This document shows positions 34,501 through 46,029 of a DNA stretch of 64,000 bases, piece after piece; the first letter of the stretch is position 1; every line of letters begins with the position of its first letter. The stretch is from NCBI RefSeq assembly GCF_036320965.1, contig NC_092287.1:71037-135036 (forward strand), read 5' to 3'. The position numbers and the translations under genes were made by a program. Below the pieces are notes generated by a model. That model was not told the DNA's origin, did not search any database, and worked only from the letters and a program-made list of their open reading frames with translations. This DNA comes from Panulirus ornatus. Taxonomy: Eukaryota > Arthropoda > Malacostraca > Decapoda > Palinuridae.

Positions 34501-35095
34501 GTGTCAGTGGTGGAGGGAAGGAGGAGAAGTGGGAGACCAAATTGGAGGTGGAAAGATGGAGTGAAAATGATTTTGAGTGATCGGGGCCTGAACATGCAGG
34601 AGGGTGAAAGGCGTGCAAGGAATAGAGTGAATTGGAACGATGTGGTATACCGCGGTAGAGGTGCTGTCAATGGATTGAACCAGGGCATGTGAAGCGTCTG
34701 GGGTTACCCATGGAAAGTCTGTGGGCCTGGATGTGGAAAGGGAGCTGTGGTTTCTGTGCATTATTACATGACAGCTAGAGACCGAGTGTGAACGAATGTG
34801 GCCTTTGTTGTCTTTTCCTAGCGCTACCTCGCGCACATGAGGGGGGAGGGGGTTGTTATTGCATGTGTGGCGGGGTGGCGATGGGAATGAATAAGGGCAG
34901 ACAGTGTAAATAATGTACATGTGCATATATGTATATGTCTGTGTGTGTATATATACATGTATACGTTGAGACGTATAGGTATGTATATTTGCGTGTGTGG
35001 ACGTGTATGTATATACATGTGTATGTGGTTGGGTTGGGCCATTCTTTCGTCTGTTTTCTTGCGCTACCTCGCGAGACAGCGACAAAGCAAAATAA
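31547..35095 (+). mobile_element. RTE-like LINE, nearly full length
   Basis: 5' UTR (31,547-31,740), endonuclease (31,769-32,005; 32,060-32,428), basic linker (32,562-32,990), RT (33,000-33,960) and C-terminal domain to 34,692, then the long 3' UTR. Breaks: TGA at about 32,002, TAA at about 32,041, a frame change near 32,400 with a local 28-bp duplication (GAGTGGTGAGAGTAAGTGAG, twice, 32,498-32,550), a lost lysine-alanine pair near 33,205 and several later shifts. With the copy at 28,591 it forms a ~6.5-kb inverted pair. Confidence 0.88.
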
Positions 35096-35109
35096 ATAAA
35101 ATAAATGAA

Positions 35110-35144
<35 letters not shown>
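35096..35144. repeat. A-rich, (TA)n and poly-T tract
   Basis: Tail-to-tail junction of two LINE copies. Confidence 0.9.
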
Positions 35145-35145
<1 letters not shown>

Positions 35146-36858
35146 TACCTCGTCGCTGTCTCCCGCGGTTGCGAGGTAGCGCAAGGAAACAGACGAAAGA
35201 AATGGCCCAACCCCCCCCATACACATGTACATACACACGTCCACACACGCAAATATACATACCTACACAGCTTTCCATGGTTTACCCCGGACGCTTCACA
35301 TGCCTTGATTCAATCCACTGACAGCACGTCAACCCCTGTATACCACATCGCTCCAATTCACTCTATTCCTTGCCCTCCTTTCACCCTCCTGCATGTTCAG
35401 GCCCCGATCACACAAAATCCTTTTCACTCCATCTTTCCACCTCCAATTTGGTCTCCCTCTTCTCCTCGTTCCCTCCACCTCCGACACATATATCCTCTTG
35501 GTCAATCTTTCCTCACTCATTCTCTCCATGTGCCCAAACCATTTCAAAACACCCTCTTCTGCTCTCTCAACCACGCTCTTTTTATTTCCACACATCTCTC
35601 TTACCCTTACGTTACTTACTCGATCAAACCACCTCACACCACACATTGTCCTCAAACATCTCATTTCCAGCACATCCATCCTCCTGCGCACAACTCTATC
35701 CATAGCCCACGCCTCGCAACCATACAACATTGTTGGAACCACTATTCCTTCAAACATACCCATTTTTGCTTTCCGAGATAATGTCCTCGACTTCCACACA
35801 TTTTTCAAGGCTCCCAAAATTTTCGCCCCCTCCCCCACCCTATGATCCACTTCCGCTTCCATGGTTCCATCCGCTGACAGATCCACTCCCAGATATCTAA
35901 AACACTTCACTTCCTCCAGTTTTTCTCCATTTAAACTCACCTCCCAATTGACTTGACCCTCAACCCTACTGTACCTAATAACCTTGCTCTTATTCACATT
36001 TACTCTCAACTTTCTTCTTCCACACACTTTACCAAACTCCGTCACCAGCTTCTGCAGTTTCTCACATGAATCCGCCACCAGCGCTGTATCATCAGCGAAC
36101 AACAACTGACTCACTTCCCAAGCTCTCTCATCCCCAACAGACTTCATACTTGCCCCTCTTTCCAAGACTCTTGCATTTACCTCCCTAACAACCCCATCCA
36201 TAAACAAATTAAACAACCATGGAGACATCACACACCCCTGCCGCAAACCTACATTCACTGAGAACCAATCACTTTCCTCTCTTCCTACACGTACACATGC
36301 CTTACATCCTCGATAAAAACTTTTCACTGCTTCTAACAACTTGCCTCCCACACCATATATTCTTAATACCTTCCACAGAGCATCTCTATCAACTCTATCA
36401 TATGCCTTCTCCAGATCCATAAATGCTACATACAAATCCATTTGCTTTTCTAAGTATTTCTCACATACATTCTTCAAAGCAAACACCTGATCCACACATC
36501 CTCTACCACTTCTGAAACCACACTGCTCTTCCCCAATCTGATGCTCTGTACCTGCCTTCACCCTCTCAATCAATACCCTCCCATATAATTTACCAGGAAT
36601 ACTCAACAAACTTATACCTCTGTAATTTGAGCACTCACTCTTATCCCCTTTGCCTTTGTACAATGGCACTATGCACGCATTCCGCCAATCCTCAAGCACC
36701 TCACCATGAGTCATACATACATTAAATAACCTTACCAACCAGTCAACAATACAGTCACCCCCTTTTTTAATAAATTCCACTGCAATACCATCCAAACCTG
36801 CTGCCTTGCCGGCTTTCATCTTCCGCAAAGCTTTTACTACCTCTTCTCTGTTTACCAA

Positions 36859-36862
<4 letters not shown>
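35145..36862 (-). mobile_element. RTE-like LINE, young subfamily, longest intact RT
   Basis: Short-form 3' UTR and an RT frame uninterrupted for 509 codons, 5'-truncated at (TA)n near the codons for DLVNREEVVKALRKMKAGKA. The best-preserved LINE coding region in the window, implying recent insertion. Confidence 0.92.
35329..36858 (-). CDS. LINE reverse transcriptase, 509-codon intact RT-to-C-terminus
   Basis: Encodes the whole RT and C-terminal region of the LINE ORF2 without a stop. Order: GKAAGLDGIAVEFIKKGGD (about 18-36), WRNACIVPLYKGKGDKSE (about 58-75), [20 protein letters not shown] (about 95-115), motif [19 protein letters not shown] (about 143-160), motif [20 protein letters not shown] (about 202-220), motif C LLFADDTALVADS (about 252-264), KLRVNVNKSKVI (about 283-294), RYLGVDLSADGTMEAEVDH (about 317-335), then CGVRWFDRVSN, LKWFGHMERMSEERLTKRI and RGRPNWRWKDGVKR. 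All catalytic RT aspartates are present. The endonuclease is missing through 5' truncation, so this copy alone cannot retrotranspose. It ends at the subfamily TGA, 15 codons earlier than older copies. The ATG used as start is internal. Confidence 0.85.
   Translation of the reverse strand: MVNREEVVKALRKMKAGKAAGLDGIAVEFIKKGGDCIVDWLVRLFNVCMTHGEVLEDWRNACIVPLYKGKGDKSECSNYRGISLLSIPGKLYGRVLIERVKAGTEHQIGEEQCGFRSGRGCVDQVFALKNVCEKYLEKQMDLYVAFMDLEKAYDRVDRDALWKVLRIYGVGGKLLEAVKSFYRGCKACVRVGREESDWFSVNVGLRQGCVMSPWLFNLFMDGVVREVNARVLERGASMKSVGDERAWEVSQLLFADDTALVADSCEKLQKLVTEFGKVCGRRKLRVNVNKSKVIRYSRVEGQVNWEVSLNGEKLEEVKCFRYLGVDLSADGTMEAEVDHRVGEGAKILGALKNVWKSRTLSRKAKMGMFEGIVVPTMLYGCEAWAMDRVVRRRMDVLEMRCLRTMCGVRWFDRVSNVRVREMCGNKKSVVERAEEGVLKWFGHMERMSEERLTKRIYVSEVEGTRRRGRPNWRWKDGVKRILCDRGLNMQEGERRARNRVNWSDVVYRG

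Positions 36863-36924
<62 letters not shown>
36863..36924. repeat. (TA)n at palindrome centre
   Basis: About 30 TA units between the 5' ends of two diverging young LINE copies. Confidence 0.95.
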
Positions 36925-36926
<2 letters not shown>

Positions 36927-37966
36927 TAAATGCAAGAGTCCTGGAAAGAGGGGCAAGTATGAAGTCTGTTGGGGATGAGAGAGCTTGGGAAGTGAGTCAG
37001 TTGTTGTTCGCTGATGATACAGCGCTGGTGGCTGATTCATGTGAGAAACTGCAGAAGCTGGTGACTGAGTTTGGTAAAGTGTGTGGAAGAAGAAAGTTAA
37101 GAGTAAATGTGAATAAGAGCAAGGTTATTAGGTACAGTAGGGTTGAGGGTCAAGTCAATTGGGAGGTGAGTTTGAATGGAGAAAAACTGGAGGAAGTGAA
37201 GTGTTTTAGATATCTGGGAGTGGATCTGTCAGCGGATGGAACCATGGAAGCGGAAGTGGATCATAGGGTGGGGGAGGGGGCGAAAATTTTGGGAGCCTTG
37301 AAAAATGTGTGGAAGTCGAGAACATTATCTCGGAAAGCAAAAATGGGTATGTTTGAAGGAATAGTGGTTCCAACAATGTTGTATGGTTGCGAGGCGTGGG
37401 CTATGGATAGAGTTGTGCGCAGGAGGATGGATGTGCTGGAAATGAGATGTTTGAGGACAATGTGTGGTGTGAGGTGGTTTGATCGAGTAAGTAACGTAAG
37501 GGTAAGAGAGATGTGTGGAAATAAAAAGAGCGTGGTTGAGAGAGCAGAAGAGGGTGTTTTGAAGTGGTTTGGGCACATGGAGAGAATGAGTGAGGAAAGA
37601 TTGACCAAGAGGATATATGTGTCGGAGGTGGAGGGAACGAGGAGAAGAGGGAGACCAAATTGGAGGTGGAAAGATGGAGTGAAAAAGATTTTGTGTGATT
37701 GGGGCCTGAACATGCAGGAGGGTGAAAGGAGGGCAAGGAATAGAGTGAATTGGAGCGATGTGGTATACAGGGTTTGACGTGCTGTCAGTGGATTGAATCA
37801 AGGCATGTGAAGCGTCTGGGGTAAACCATGGAAAGCTGTGTAGGTATGTATATTTGCGTGTGTGGACGTGTGTATGTACATGTGTATGGGGGGGGGGGTT
37901 GGGCCATTTCTTTCGTCTGTTTCCTTGCGCTACCTCGCAAACGCGGGAGACAGCGACAAAGTATAA
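36925..37966 (+). mobile_element. RTE-like LINE, young subfamily, 5'-truncated
   Basis: Starts GGTAAATGCAAGAGTCCTGG after motif B. Short 3' UTR. It shares small variants with the minus copy at 35,145 (GTGTGTGGAAG giving VCGRRKLR, and DLSADG), so the two arms of this inverted pair probably derive from the same or sister source RNAs. Confidence 0.9.
36928..37777 (+). CDS. LINE reverse transcriptase C-terminal half, open
   Basis: About 282 codons from [20 protein letters not shown] through motif C FADDTALVADS, RYLGVDLSADG, CGVRWFDRVSN and RPNWRWKDGVKKIL to a TGA after VVYRV. Motifs A and B are lost through truncation. Not functional on its own. Confidence 0.75.

Positions 37967-38040
<74 letters not shown>
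37967..38040. repeat. Poly-A and (TA)n LINE tail
   Basis: About 18 A then about 29 TA units; tail of one LINE and 5' border of the next, same strand. Confidence 0.94.
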
Positions 38041-38044
<4 letters not shown>

Positions 38045-39375
38045 AGAAATGTATGTGAGAAATACTTAGAAAAGCAAATGGATTTGTATGTAGCATTTAT
38101 GGATCTGGAGAAGGCATATGATAGAGTTGATAGAGATGCTCTGTGGAAGGTATTAAGAATATATGGAGTGGGAGGCAAGTTGTTAGAAGCAGTGAAAAGT
38201 TTTTATCGAGGATGTAAGGTATGTGTACGTGTAGGAAGAGATGAAAGTGATTGGTTCTCAGTGAACGTAGGTTTGCGGCAGGGGTGTGTGATGTCTCCAT
38301 GGTTGTTTAATTTGTTTATGGATGGGGTTGTTAGGGAGGTGAATGCAAGAGTTTTGGAAAGAGGGGCAAGTATGAAGTCTGTTGGGGATGAGAGAGCTTG
38401 GGAAGTGAGTCAGTTGTTGTTCGCTGATGATACAGCGCTGGTGGCTGATTCATGGGAGAAACTGCAGAAGCTGGTGACTGAGTTTGGTAAAGTGTGTGAA
38501 AGAAGAAAGTTAAGAGTAAATGTGAATAAGAGCAAGGTTATTAGGTACAGTAGGGTTGAGGGTCAAGTCAATTGGGAGGTGAGTTTGAATGGAGAAAAAC
38601 TGGAGGAAGTGAAGTGTTTTAGATATCTAGGAGTGGATCTGGCAGAGGATGGAACCATGGAAGCGGAATTGGATCATAGGGTGGGGGAGGGGGCGAAAAT
38701 TCTGGGAGCCTTGAAGAATGTGTGGAAGTCGAGAACATTATCTCGGAAAGCAAAAATGTGTATGTTTGAAGGAATAGTGGTTCCAATAATGTTGTATGGT
38801 TGCGAGGCGTGGGCTATGGATAGAGTGGGGCGCAGGAGGATGGATGTGCTGGAAATGAGATGTTTGAGGACAATGTGTGGTGTGAGGTGGTTTGATCGAG
38901 TAAGTAATGTAAGGGTAAGAGAGATGTGTGGAAATAAAAAGAGCGTGGTTGAGAGAGCAGAAGAGGGTGTTTTGAAATGGTTTGGGCACATGGAGAGAAT
39001 GAGTGAGGAAAGATTGACCAAGAGGATATATGTGTCGGAGGTGGAGGGAACGAGGAGAAGTGGGAGACCAAATTGGAGGTGGAAAGATGGAGTGAAAAAG
39101 ATTTTGTGTGATCGGGGCCTGAACATGCAGGAGGGTGAAAGGAGGGCAAGGAATAGAGTGAATTGGAGCGATGTGGTATACCGTGGTTGACGTGCTGTCA
39201 GTGGATTGAATCAGGGCATGTGAAGCGTCTGGGGTGAACCATGGAAAGCTGTGTAGGTGTGTATATTTGCGTGTGTGGACGTATGTATATACATGTGTAT
39301 GGGGGTGGGTTGGGCCATTTCTTTCGTCTGTTTCCTTGCGCTACCTCGCAAACGCGGGAGACAGCGACAAAGCAA
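38041..39375 (+). mobile_element. RTE-like LINE, young subfamily, 5'-truncated
   Basis: Starts inside the RT just before motif A with a small local duplication (TGTGAGAAATG then TATGTGAGAAATAC). The frame is open to TGA at 39,188. Short 3' UTR with the subfamily deletion. Confidence 0.9.
38042..39190 (+). CDS. LINE reverse transcriptase, 382-codon open ORF
   Basis: Begins RNVCEKYLEKQMDLYVAFMD with motif [19 protein letters not shown] intact, motif [20 protein letters not shown], motif C LLFADDTALVADSW, KLRVNVNKSKV, RYLGVDLAEDGTMEAELDH and the C-terminal domain. Individual differences from the subfamily (VCVRVGRDESD, AEDG, KMCMFEG, VPIMLYG, DRVGRRR) show independent mutation after insertion. 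It lacks the endonuclease. Confidence 0.8.
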
Positions 39376-39381
39376 AAAAAA

Positions 39382-39460
<79 letters not shown>
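39376..39460. repeat. A-rich and (TA)n tract
   Basis: LINE tail, and left border of a PLE unit. Confidence 0.93.
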
Positions 39461-39772
39461 CTACGAGTCTACGGGGAAAATGAAACACGATAAGTTCCCA
39501 TGTGCACTTTCGTGTATTAATCACATCATCAGGGGAGACAAGAGAAATATAACAGTCAGTTGATATACATCGAAGAGATGAAGCCAGGACACCATTAGGT
39601 AAACATGCTTCATCTCTTCGATGTATATCAAGTGACTTGTATATCTCCCTTGTATCTCCCATGATGATGTGATTATTACACGAACGTGCACTTGGGAACT
39701 TATCGAGTTTCATTTTCCCCGTGGACTCATAGGAATATCTTGATCACGCGCAAAAATTTTTATCCTTTTTGA
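39461..39772. mobile_element. PLE tail, head-to-head inverted pair
   Basis: 39,461-39,605 is PLE 3' UTR on the minus strand, starting TCCTACGAGTCTACGGGG at the TA border, with the hammerhead core reversed (TCATCAG at 39,526-39,532). 39,606-39,772 is the same region on the plus strand (ATGATGATGTGATTATTACA at 39,661, core C changed to A) and continues to the terminal TTGATCACGCGCAAAAAT and a short TA tract. No PLE coding sequence remains. Confidence 0.78.
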
Positions 39773-39780
39773 TATATATA

Positions 39781-40809
39781 TTTTTTTTTCTTTTTTTTCT
39801 TGTTTTGTCGCTGTCTCCCGCGTTTGCGAGGTAGCGCAAGGAAACAGACGAAAGAAATGGCCCAACCCTCCCCCATACACATGTATATACATACGTCCAC
39901 ACACGCAAATATACATACCTACACAGCTTTCCATGGTTTACCCCAGACGCTTCACATGCCCTGATTCAATCCACTGACAGCACGTCAACCCCGGTATATC
40001 ACATCGATCCAATTCACTCTATTCCTTGACCTCCTTTCACCCTCCTGCATGTTCAGGCCCCGATCACACAAAATCTTTTTCACTCCATCTTTCCACCTCC
40101 AATTTGGTCTCCCACTTCTCCTCGTTCCCTCCACCTCCGACACATTTATCCTCTTGGTCAATCTTTCCTCACTCATTCTCTCCATGTGCCCAAAAAATTT
40201 CAAAACACCCTTTTCTGCTCTCTCAACCACGCTCTTTTTATTTCCACACATCTCTCTTACCCTTACGTTACTTACTCGATCAAACCACCTCACACCACAC
40301 ATTGTCCTCAAACATCTCATTTCCAGCACATCCATCCTCCTGCGCACAACTCTATCCATAGCCCACGCCTCGCAACCATACAACATTGTTGGAACCACTA
40401 TTCCTTCAAACATACCCATTTTTGCTTTCCGAGATAATGTTCTCGACTTCCACACATTCTTCAAGGCTCCCAGAATTTTCGCCCCCTCCCCCACCCTATG
40501 ATCCACTTCCGCTTCCATGGTTCCATCCGCTGCCAGATCCACTCCCAGATATCTATAACACTTTACTTCCTCCATTCCTCCAGTTTTTCTCCATTCAAAC
40601 TTACCTCCCATTTGACTTGACCCTCAACCCCACTGTACCTAATAACCTTGCTCTTATTCACATTTACTCTTAACTTTCTTCTTTCACACACTTTACCAAA
40701 CTCAGTCACCAGCTTCTGCAGTTTCTCACATGAATCAGCCACCAGCGCTGTATCATCAGCGAACAACAACTGACTCACTTCCCAAGCTCTCTCATCCCCA
40801 ACAGACTTC

Positions 40810-40811
<2 letters not shown>
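39781..40811 (-). mobile_element. RTE-like LINE, young subfamily, 5'-truncated
   Basis: Short 3' UTR. Open frames at 39,985-40,611 and 40,563-40,811 meet at a short duplication (CTCCATTCCTCCAGTTTTTC near 40,570) that shifts the frame before EEVKCYRYLGVD. 5'-truncated at [20 protein letters not shown] next to (TA)n. Confidence 0.88.

Positions 40812-40884
<73 letters not shown>
40812..40884. repeat. (TA)n(GT)n microsatellite
   Basis: TA tract interrupted by ACATA, then about 15 GT units, between the 5' ends of two diverging LINE copies. Confidence 0.94.
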
Positions 40885-40887
<3 letters not shown>

Positions 40888-42212
40888 ACATCAGATTAGG
40901 GAGGAGCAGTGTGGTTTCAGAAGTGCAGAATGTATGCGAGAAATAGAAAAACAGATGGATTTGTATATGGCGTTTATGGATCTGGAGAAGGCATATGATA
41001 GGGCTAATAGAAATGCTTTGCGGAAGGTCTTAAGAATGTATGGTGTTCGAGATAAGCTGCTAGAAGCAGTGAGAAATATTAATAGAGTGTGTAAGACATG
41101 TATACGAGTAAGAAGAGAGTAGAGTTATTGGTTCCCAGTAAAAGTCAGTCTGCGGCAAGGACGGTTGTTTAATTTGTTTATGAATGGGGTGGTAAGGGAG
41201 GTAAATGCAAGAGATTTGGGGACAGGGGCGAGTATGCAGTCTGTTGAGGATGAAAGGGCCTGGGACGAGAGTCAATTGTTGTTCACCGATGATACAGCTC
41301 TGGTGGTTGATTCGAGTGAGAAACTGCAGAAGTTGGTGACAATTTCTCAAAAGTGTGTGAAAGGAGGGAGTTGAGAGTAAATGTGGATAAGAGCAAGATT
41401 ATTAGGTTCAGCAAGACTGAAGGACAAGGTAGTTGGGATGTAAGTTTGAATGGAGAAAAAATGGAGGAAGTGAAGTGCTTTAGGTTTCTGGAAGTTCTGG
41501 GAGCGATGAAGAACGTGGAGAGAACGTTATCTAGGAGAGAAAAAAAGGGGTATGTTTGAAGGAATAACAATTCCAATAATCTTATGTTTGCAAGGCATAG
41601 ACTATAGATAGGGATGTACGGAGGAAGGTGGTTGTGTTGGAAACGAAATATCTGAAGACAATATGTGTTGTGAGGTGGTGTGATCGAGTAAATAATGAAA
41701 GGAAGACAGATGTGTGGTATTATAAAGAGTGGTTGAGAGATCAGAATAGGGTGTATTGAAATAGTTTGGGTATATGGAAGGAACGAGTGAAGAAAAGGTT
41801 GACAATGAGCATGTCTGTTAGAGGTGGTGAGAACAAGGAGAAGCGTCGACGAAATTGGAGGTGAAAGATTTTGGGCGATTTAGGCTGAACATGCAGGTGG
41901 TTGAGAGGCGTGCAAGGAATAGAGTGAATTGGGACGACATGGCATACTGGGGTCGACGTGCTGTCGATGGACTGAACCAAGGCATGCGAAACGTCTGGGG
42001 TAAACCATGGAATTGTCTATGGTGCACAGTTATGGATAGGGAGCCATGGTTTAGGTGCCATTACTCACGACAGCTAGATAATGAGTGCGAGCGGATGTGC
42101 CCTAATTTCGTGTTTCCAGGCGCTACCTCGCTGACGCAGAGGGTGTCGATACTGTTTCCTGTAGAGCAAGGTGGCGCCGAGATTTGATAAAGGCGAGGAA
42201 GTATGAATATGT
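40885..42212 (+). mobile_element. Old RTE-like LINE copy
   Basis: RT from EHQIREEQCGFRS, motif [38 protein letters not shown], motif C LLFTDDTALVVDSS (A changed to T), KLQKLVT, then diverged C-terminal blocks and the tail block CGCTACCTCGCTGACGCAGA. Many frame breaks, no (TA)n tail. Older subfamily. Confidence 0.82.
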
Positions 42213-45062
42213 ATAATCTGCCGAAGAAATTCTCCGAGGTCCCACAGGTGTAGGGTATGGGTACTAGTCTGGTAACGGTAAAAAAAACCTCACTGCCAAA
42301 TGTACGATGAACCGTATTGTTGCCCACCTTACAACGAGACCCTACAATACTTTAGGGTCACACACAGTCCTAATGTAATCTATGATGGAAAAGAATTTCT
42401 AGGATTTATTTTTTCCCCTTCGGTCAGCGTGTTACGTATATTTCAGCTGACAAGTAAACTGCAGTAGACTCATTATAGTATCCGCTTCTTTCATTATGTA
42501 TGTATCCCTGAAGGTCACAATCTTAAGGGGCACTTGATACGTGTGTGACTTTTGAAATGACTGAAATAGCGATATTTTCCGTGGATTTGGAGGTGTCGGA
42601 GGCAGGTCAAACGGTTCCATTAACTGACATGGAGACAGAGTAGGAGATCCAAGAGGTTATGTTAACAGGACACAGCAGCTAGTCCATCCTTGCCCCAACA
42701 AACCCACGAGAACATCACATCTTGGACCTGCAAGCCTGGGGCTACGTTGATGGCTCATGTTAAAGTAATAATTAACGTGGAACATACTTATATTTTAGCA
42801 AATGAGCGTGTGTATGAACTGCTGGATTCCATAGCATTGATCCATACAAGTATATGTTGCACGAATGTGGGCACTTCAGTCCGAACACTTATATTCTTAG
42901 GTCTCTATCAGTGTCATTAACCATATCTGTTACTACTAGCCGTCACTTTATATACCACAGAGCAGTGCGCTCAGAACAATACCAACGTCCTTACCAGGCT
43001 CTCCCTTAAATGTACATTTAGGCTCGATTTGTATCAACATCTTTAATCACCAATATTGCTTCCACAACATATATTTTGCTCTTGATAACCGAGTTGTAAC
43101 CACCTTTTAGCCTAAATAACCTCAAGGTCAGCAAATATCTGCAAAGACGAACATATCTGCTGCTTGCCGTCTTCTAGGCTGTAATCACCTAATGGCTACC
43201 TGCCCACCTCCTACACTTTCCACACATCATAACCACACACACACAACAATACCAGGCATTCAATGCATTTTCGATTATCAGATACTGCAATTATCAAAGA
43301 TTGATATTCCATGTAGACCCAGTGTTTAGGTTGATTGGTTGTTTGGGCTTTAGGCCTATCAACTGCCAGGTTCATTAAGGCTTTCAACGTAAGCTACATC
43401 CACCAATCGAAAAATCTTTAACACCTTCTTCAAGTGTTGAAGGTAATTCTAAGACCACACGCATTTCTCACTATGCATATGGCCCATTGGCAAGACTAAA
43501 ATTTGGGCATTATAAGTTCGTCACCTGCTGAACGTGCAGATATCGTTAAGTTGCCACGATGTTTATTCTGGCTACCAATGCATATTGCACAGAGTTTCAT
43601 GGTATTTACATGGTTTATTGGTCTTCGTGCTAATATGACAATCTACATTGCACTCATATGATACATTTGAATCGTATGCCTTATTTGTTATGTTTTCTGG
43701 CCTGAACAAAAATCTGATTAGTGTCGAAGGATAAATAACAGCATCAGAGATGAATGCAGGTTAAAGAAATGAGACAGGGGAGCGGAAATTTTGAGTACCG
43801 GTCATTTCAAATACCAATATAGTTCAACGGAGGTTTCATAAGCTTACCCTCGATATTAATGAAATCTTATGATTGATGCTTCTCCTATATTTATAACTGA
43901 CATTAAACTTTAGGATAATAGGAACCCCAATAAAGTTAATAATAGGAGTGCGAGTGTTCTGTCTAAAGTAAAACAATTTGTGTACAAACAGTGACCGTAT
44001 TGATAGTGTATTCAGATCCTATGAGATATGGGATGGACAACAATATTACTTATGGACGACTGCAATTATTGATTACCGTATTTGTTAGCCAGAGATGACG
44101 GGGGAGGAGCGGTATGTAATAATATGTGAGGACTTACCGTGTAGGGTGGGTGAGGACTGTGGCGGATTATATAGTAGATTTACGGGAATGATAGTGATGG
44201 GCGTGTTTGAACAAACGGCGGGTGGGATGAGGAAAAAGGAACATACGATATTGGTTACTCAGGGGCATATTGTTATTCCAGCTGCGATTTTTCACTTACC
44301 TGCATAAGTAATATCCTTCCTGGGTAGGGCAGAGCCATGACACTAACGTTTCAACAGGCCCAGACCATCCATCAATGACCTTCCTGATTAAGAAGGGATT
44401 GAGGGAGGTGAGAGTCGTTGCTCCGGTCGCATGATGCGGCCAAAGCATAATGACCATTTTTATTTTTGATCGAAGGTCCGTCCCTACTACCCCCTAGGGG
44501 AGCAGTGGATGGCTTACCTGGGTCCATCCTAGGGGGCTAACCCCAAAGTCTGGGGTGGCAAACCACCCCAGACAGTGGGAAAAGAAAAATAGCTACCCCC
44601 CCCCCCCCCCACACACACACAAAAAAAAAAAAGAATCAGGCAATTGTTTTATGCGAAAAAATTTTCGGGGCGGAGCTAATTGCACAAGACCAGGCGAAGT
44701 TTTGTGGACACCCGTCAATAAAATATCAATTCTGCACAAAACAACCTCATAAAAATATTGATGAACAATAGATTTAGAAAAATTACCTTCAAAACAAAGT
44801 TAGGGTAGCGACAATGCAGGGGTGAATAACTACAAGCTAGCTCTGAAAGAGGACAGCAGCTCCGTACACGTCGGTAGTTGGTGAGCGATGCATGTAAGGA
44901 CCGGTGCCAAACCATGGAGGTAAATCCAGTTCATACCTTGGTTTCCAGGTTCGTATGAACAACACTGTTTCAACCATTATATGAAGCCGACACGTTGAAT
45001 GACGATATTGGGGAATAAAAGTGAGTTTGTGTATTACGATGAGTGTGTGCAGATTAGTGAAT
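42213..45062. other. Non-coding stretch, no gene recognised
   Basis: About 2.85 kb with only short, domain-free ORFs (76 codons at most). It contains a poly-C/A run (44,594-44,631) and one perfect hairpin (44,548-44,573). The lowest repeat density in the window, probably older intergenic DNA. Confidence 0.6.
44548..44573. other. Perfect 11-bp inverted repeat (hairpin)
   Basis: GTCTGGGGTGG, loop CAAA, CCACCCCAGAC. It lies within a GC-rich 100-bp block that also has CCCCCTAGGGG and CCTAGGGGGCTAACCCC. Function unknown; possibly part of a small unrecognised repeat. Confidence 0.6.
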
Positions 45063-45260
45063 CGGACAAACGCTGGTTTTCATAAATTTCTGCTAAACGA
45101 ATGGTTGTATCACTATGATATTTCAGCACACTATCCTTAACACCCGGGCTTCATTTATGGCTGACACCACATTGCTATATATGCTATATGAGGAGTTTAC
45201 TGAGTGATATTAAGCCTACGCCAGTCATCATATCGAAGGCGTTATAGAGAATCGGACGAG
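45063..45260 (+). repeat. Left terminal inverted repeat of transposon
   Basis: Pairs with 48,840-49,026 in reverse. The best-conserved stretches are CGGACAAACGCT, AACACCCGGGC, TATGGCTGACA and CCACATTGCTATAT. The inner limit is fuzzy. Confidence 0.65.
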
Positions 45261-46029
45261 TGTGGGGTACTCGTCTAACCCTCTCTCAACACCTCGAACA
45301 CCCCCATGACCCCCCCCCCCCCCCAAATATCGCAGTGTCTCCCTCCCCATTTCCGTCTTCACCTCCATATTTACACCATCCATTTTCTATTTTTGATTTT
45401 GTCGTATTCTAATTAGGTACATAAATAATAGGTATGACAGTATGTATATATGTATCATACATTAGTAATAATATGTAATACAGTTACTGTGTGTGGACGT
45501 GAAAACCAGAGTGCGTCAAACGACCATGAAAGCAACAGGTAATCCCGTTGTTAATAACCGACGTGTCGACGGCGACCAGAAGGATGAAGTCAGTTTTGGT
45601 TTTGGACAACCAAATGAAATCGTTTATGGTTACTTAATGTGTTCTTTACGTTTTTAAATAAGAAATGTATGCCTTAATATAATATCGACAGTCCCCCATA
45701 CCCCCCCCCTCTCTGAGGTATGGGGTACCCCATCCCGAGGTTACAACTCTAGCGACTACCGAGGCGCGCGCGGTCATCATCAGCAACAATGTTGTCCTTC
45801 TGCCTCCGTGGATGCAGGACAGCGTTTGTTCTTTGTCTTGTCACGTTGCACAAACGTGAATGCACCCGCGGTAGAACGTACATAAGTTTGAATAGGTGTG
45901 TAGACAATATATTGTGGTTTGAACATACATTATTGCATCTATATACATATGAAATATGAAAGTAAAGCAGACTGTATTGTGTCGCAATGTCATATTAATT
46001 ATCATAGTAAGGTGAGACGAAAAGTATAA

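Noticed and set aside
35370..35845. Antisense ORFs of 111 and 150 codons found opposite every young LINE copy (PSFHPPACSGPDH and FRPRSHKI types)
   Set aside because: They recur only because the LINE copies are nearly identical. They lie fully opposite the RT C-terminal coding region and show no independent features.
35329..36858. 509-codon ORF as a host gene
   Set aside because: All motifs are LINE RT, it is repeated many times in the window, and it is 5'-truncated at a TA tract.
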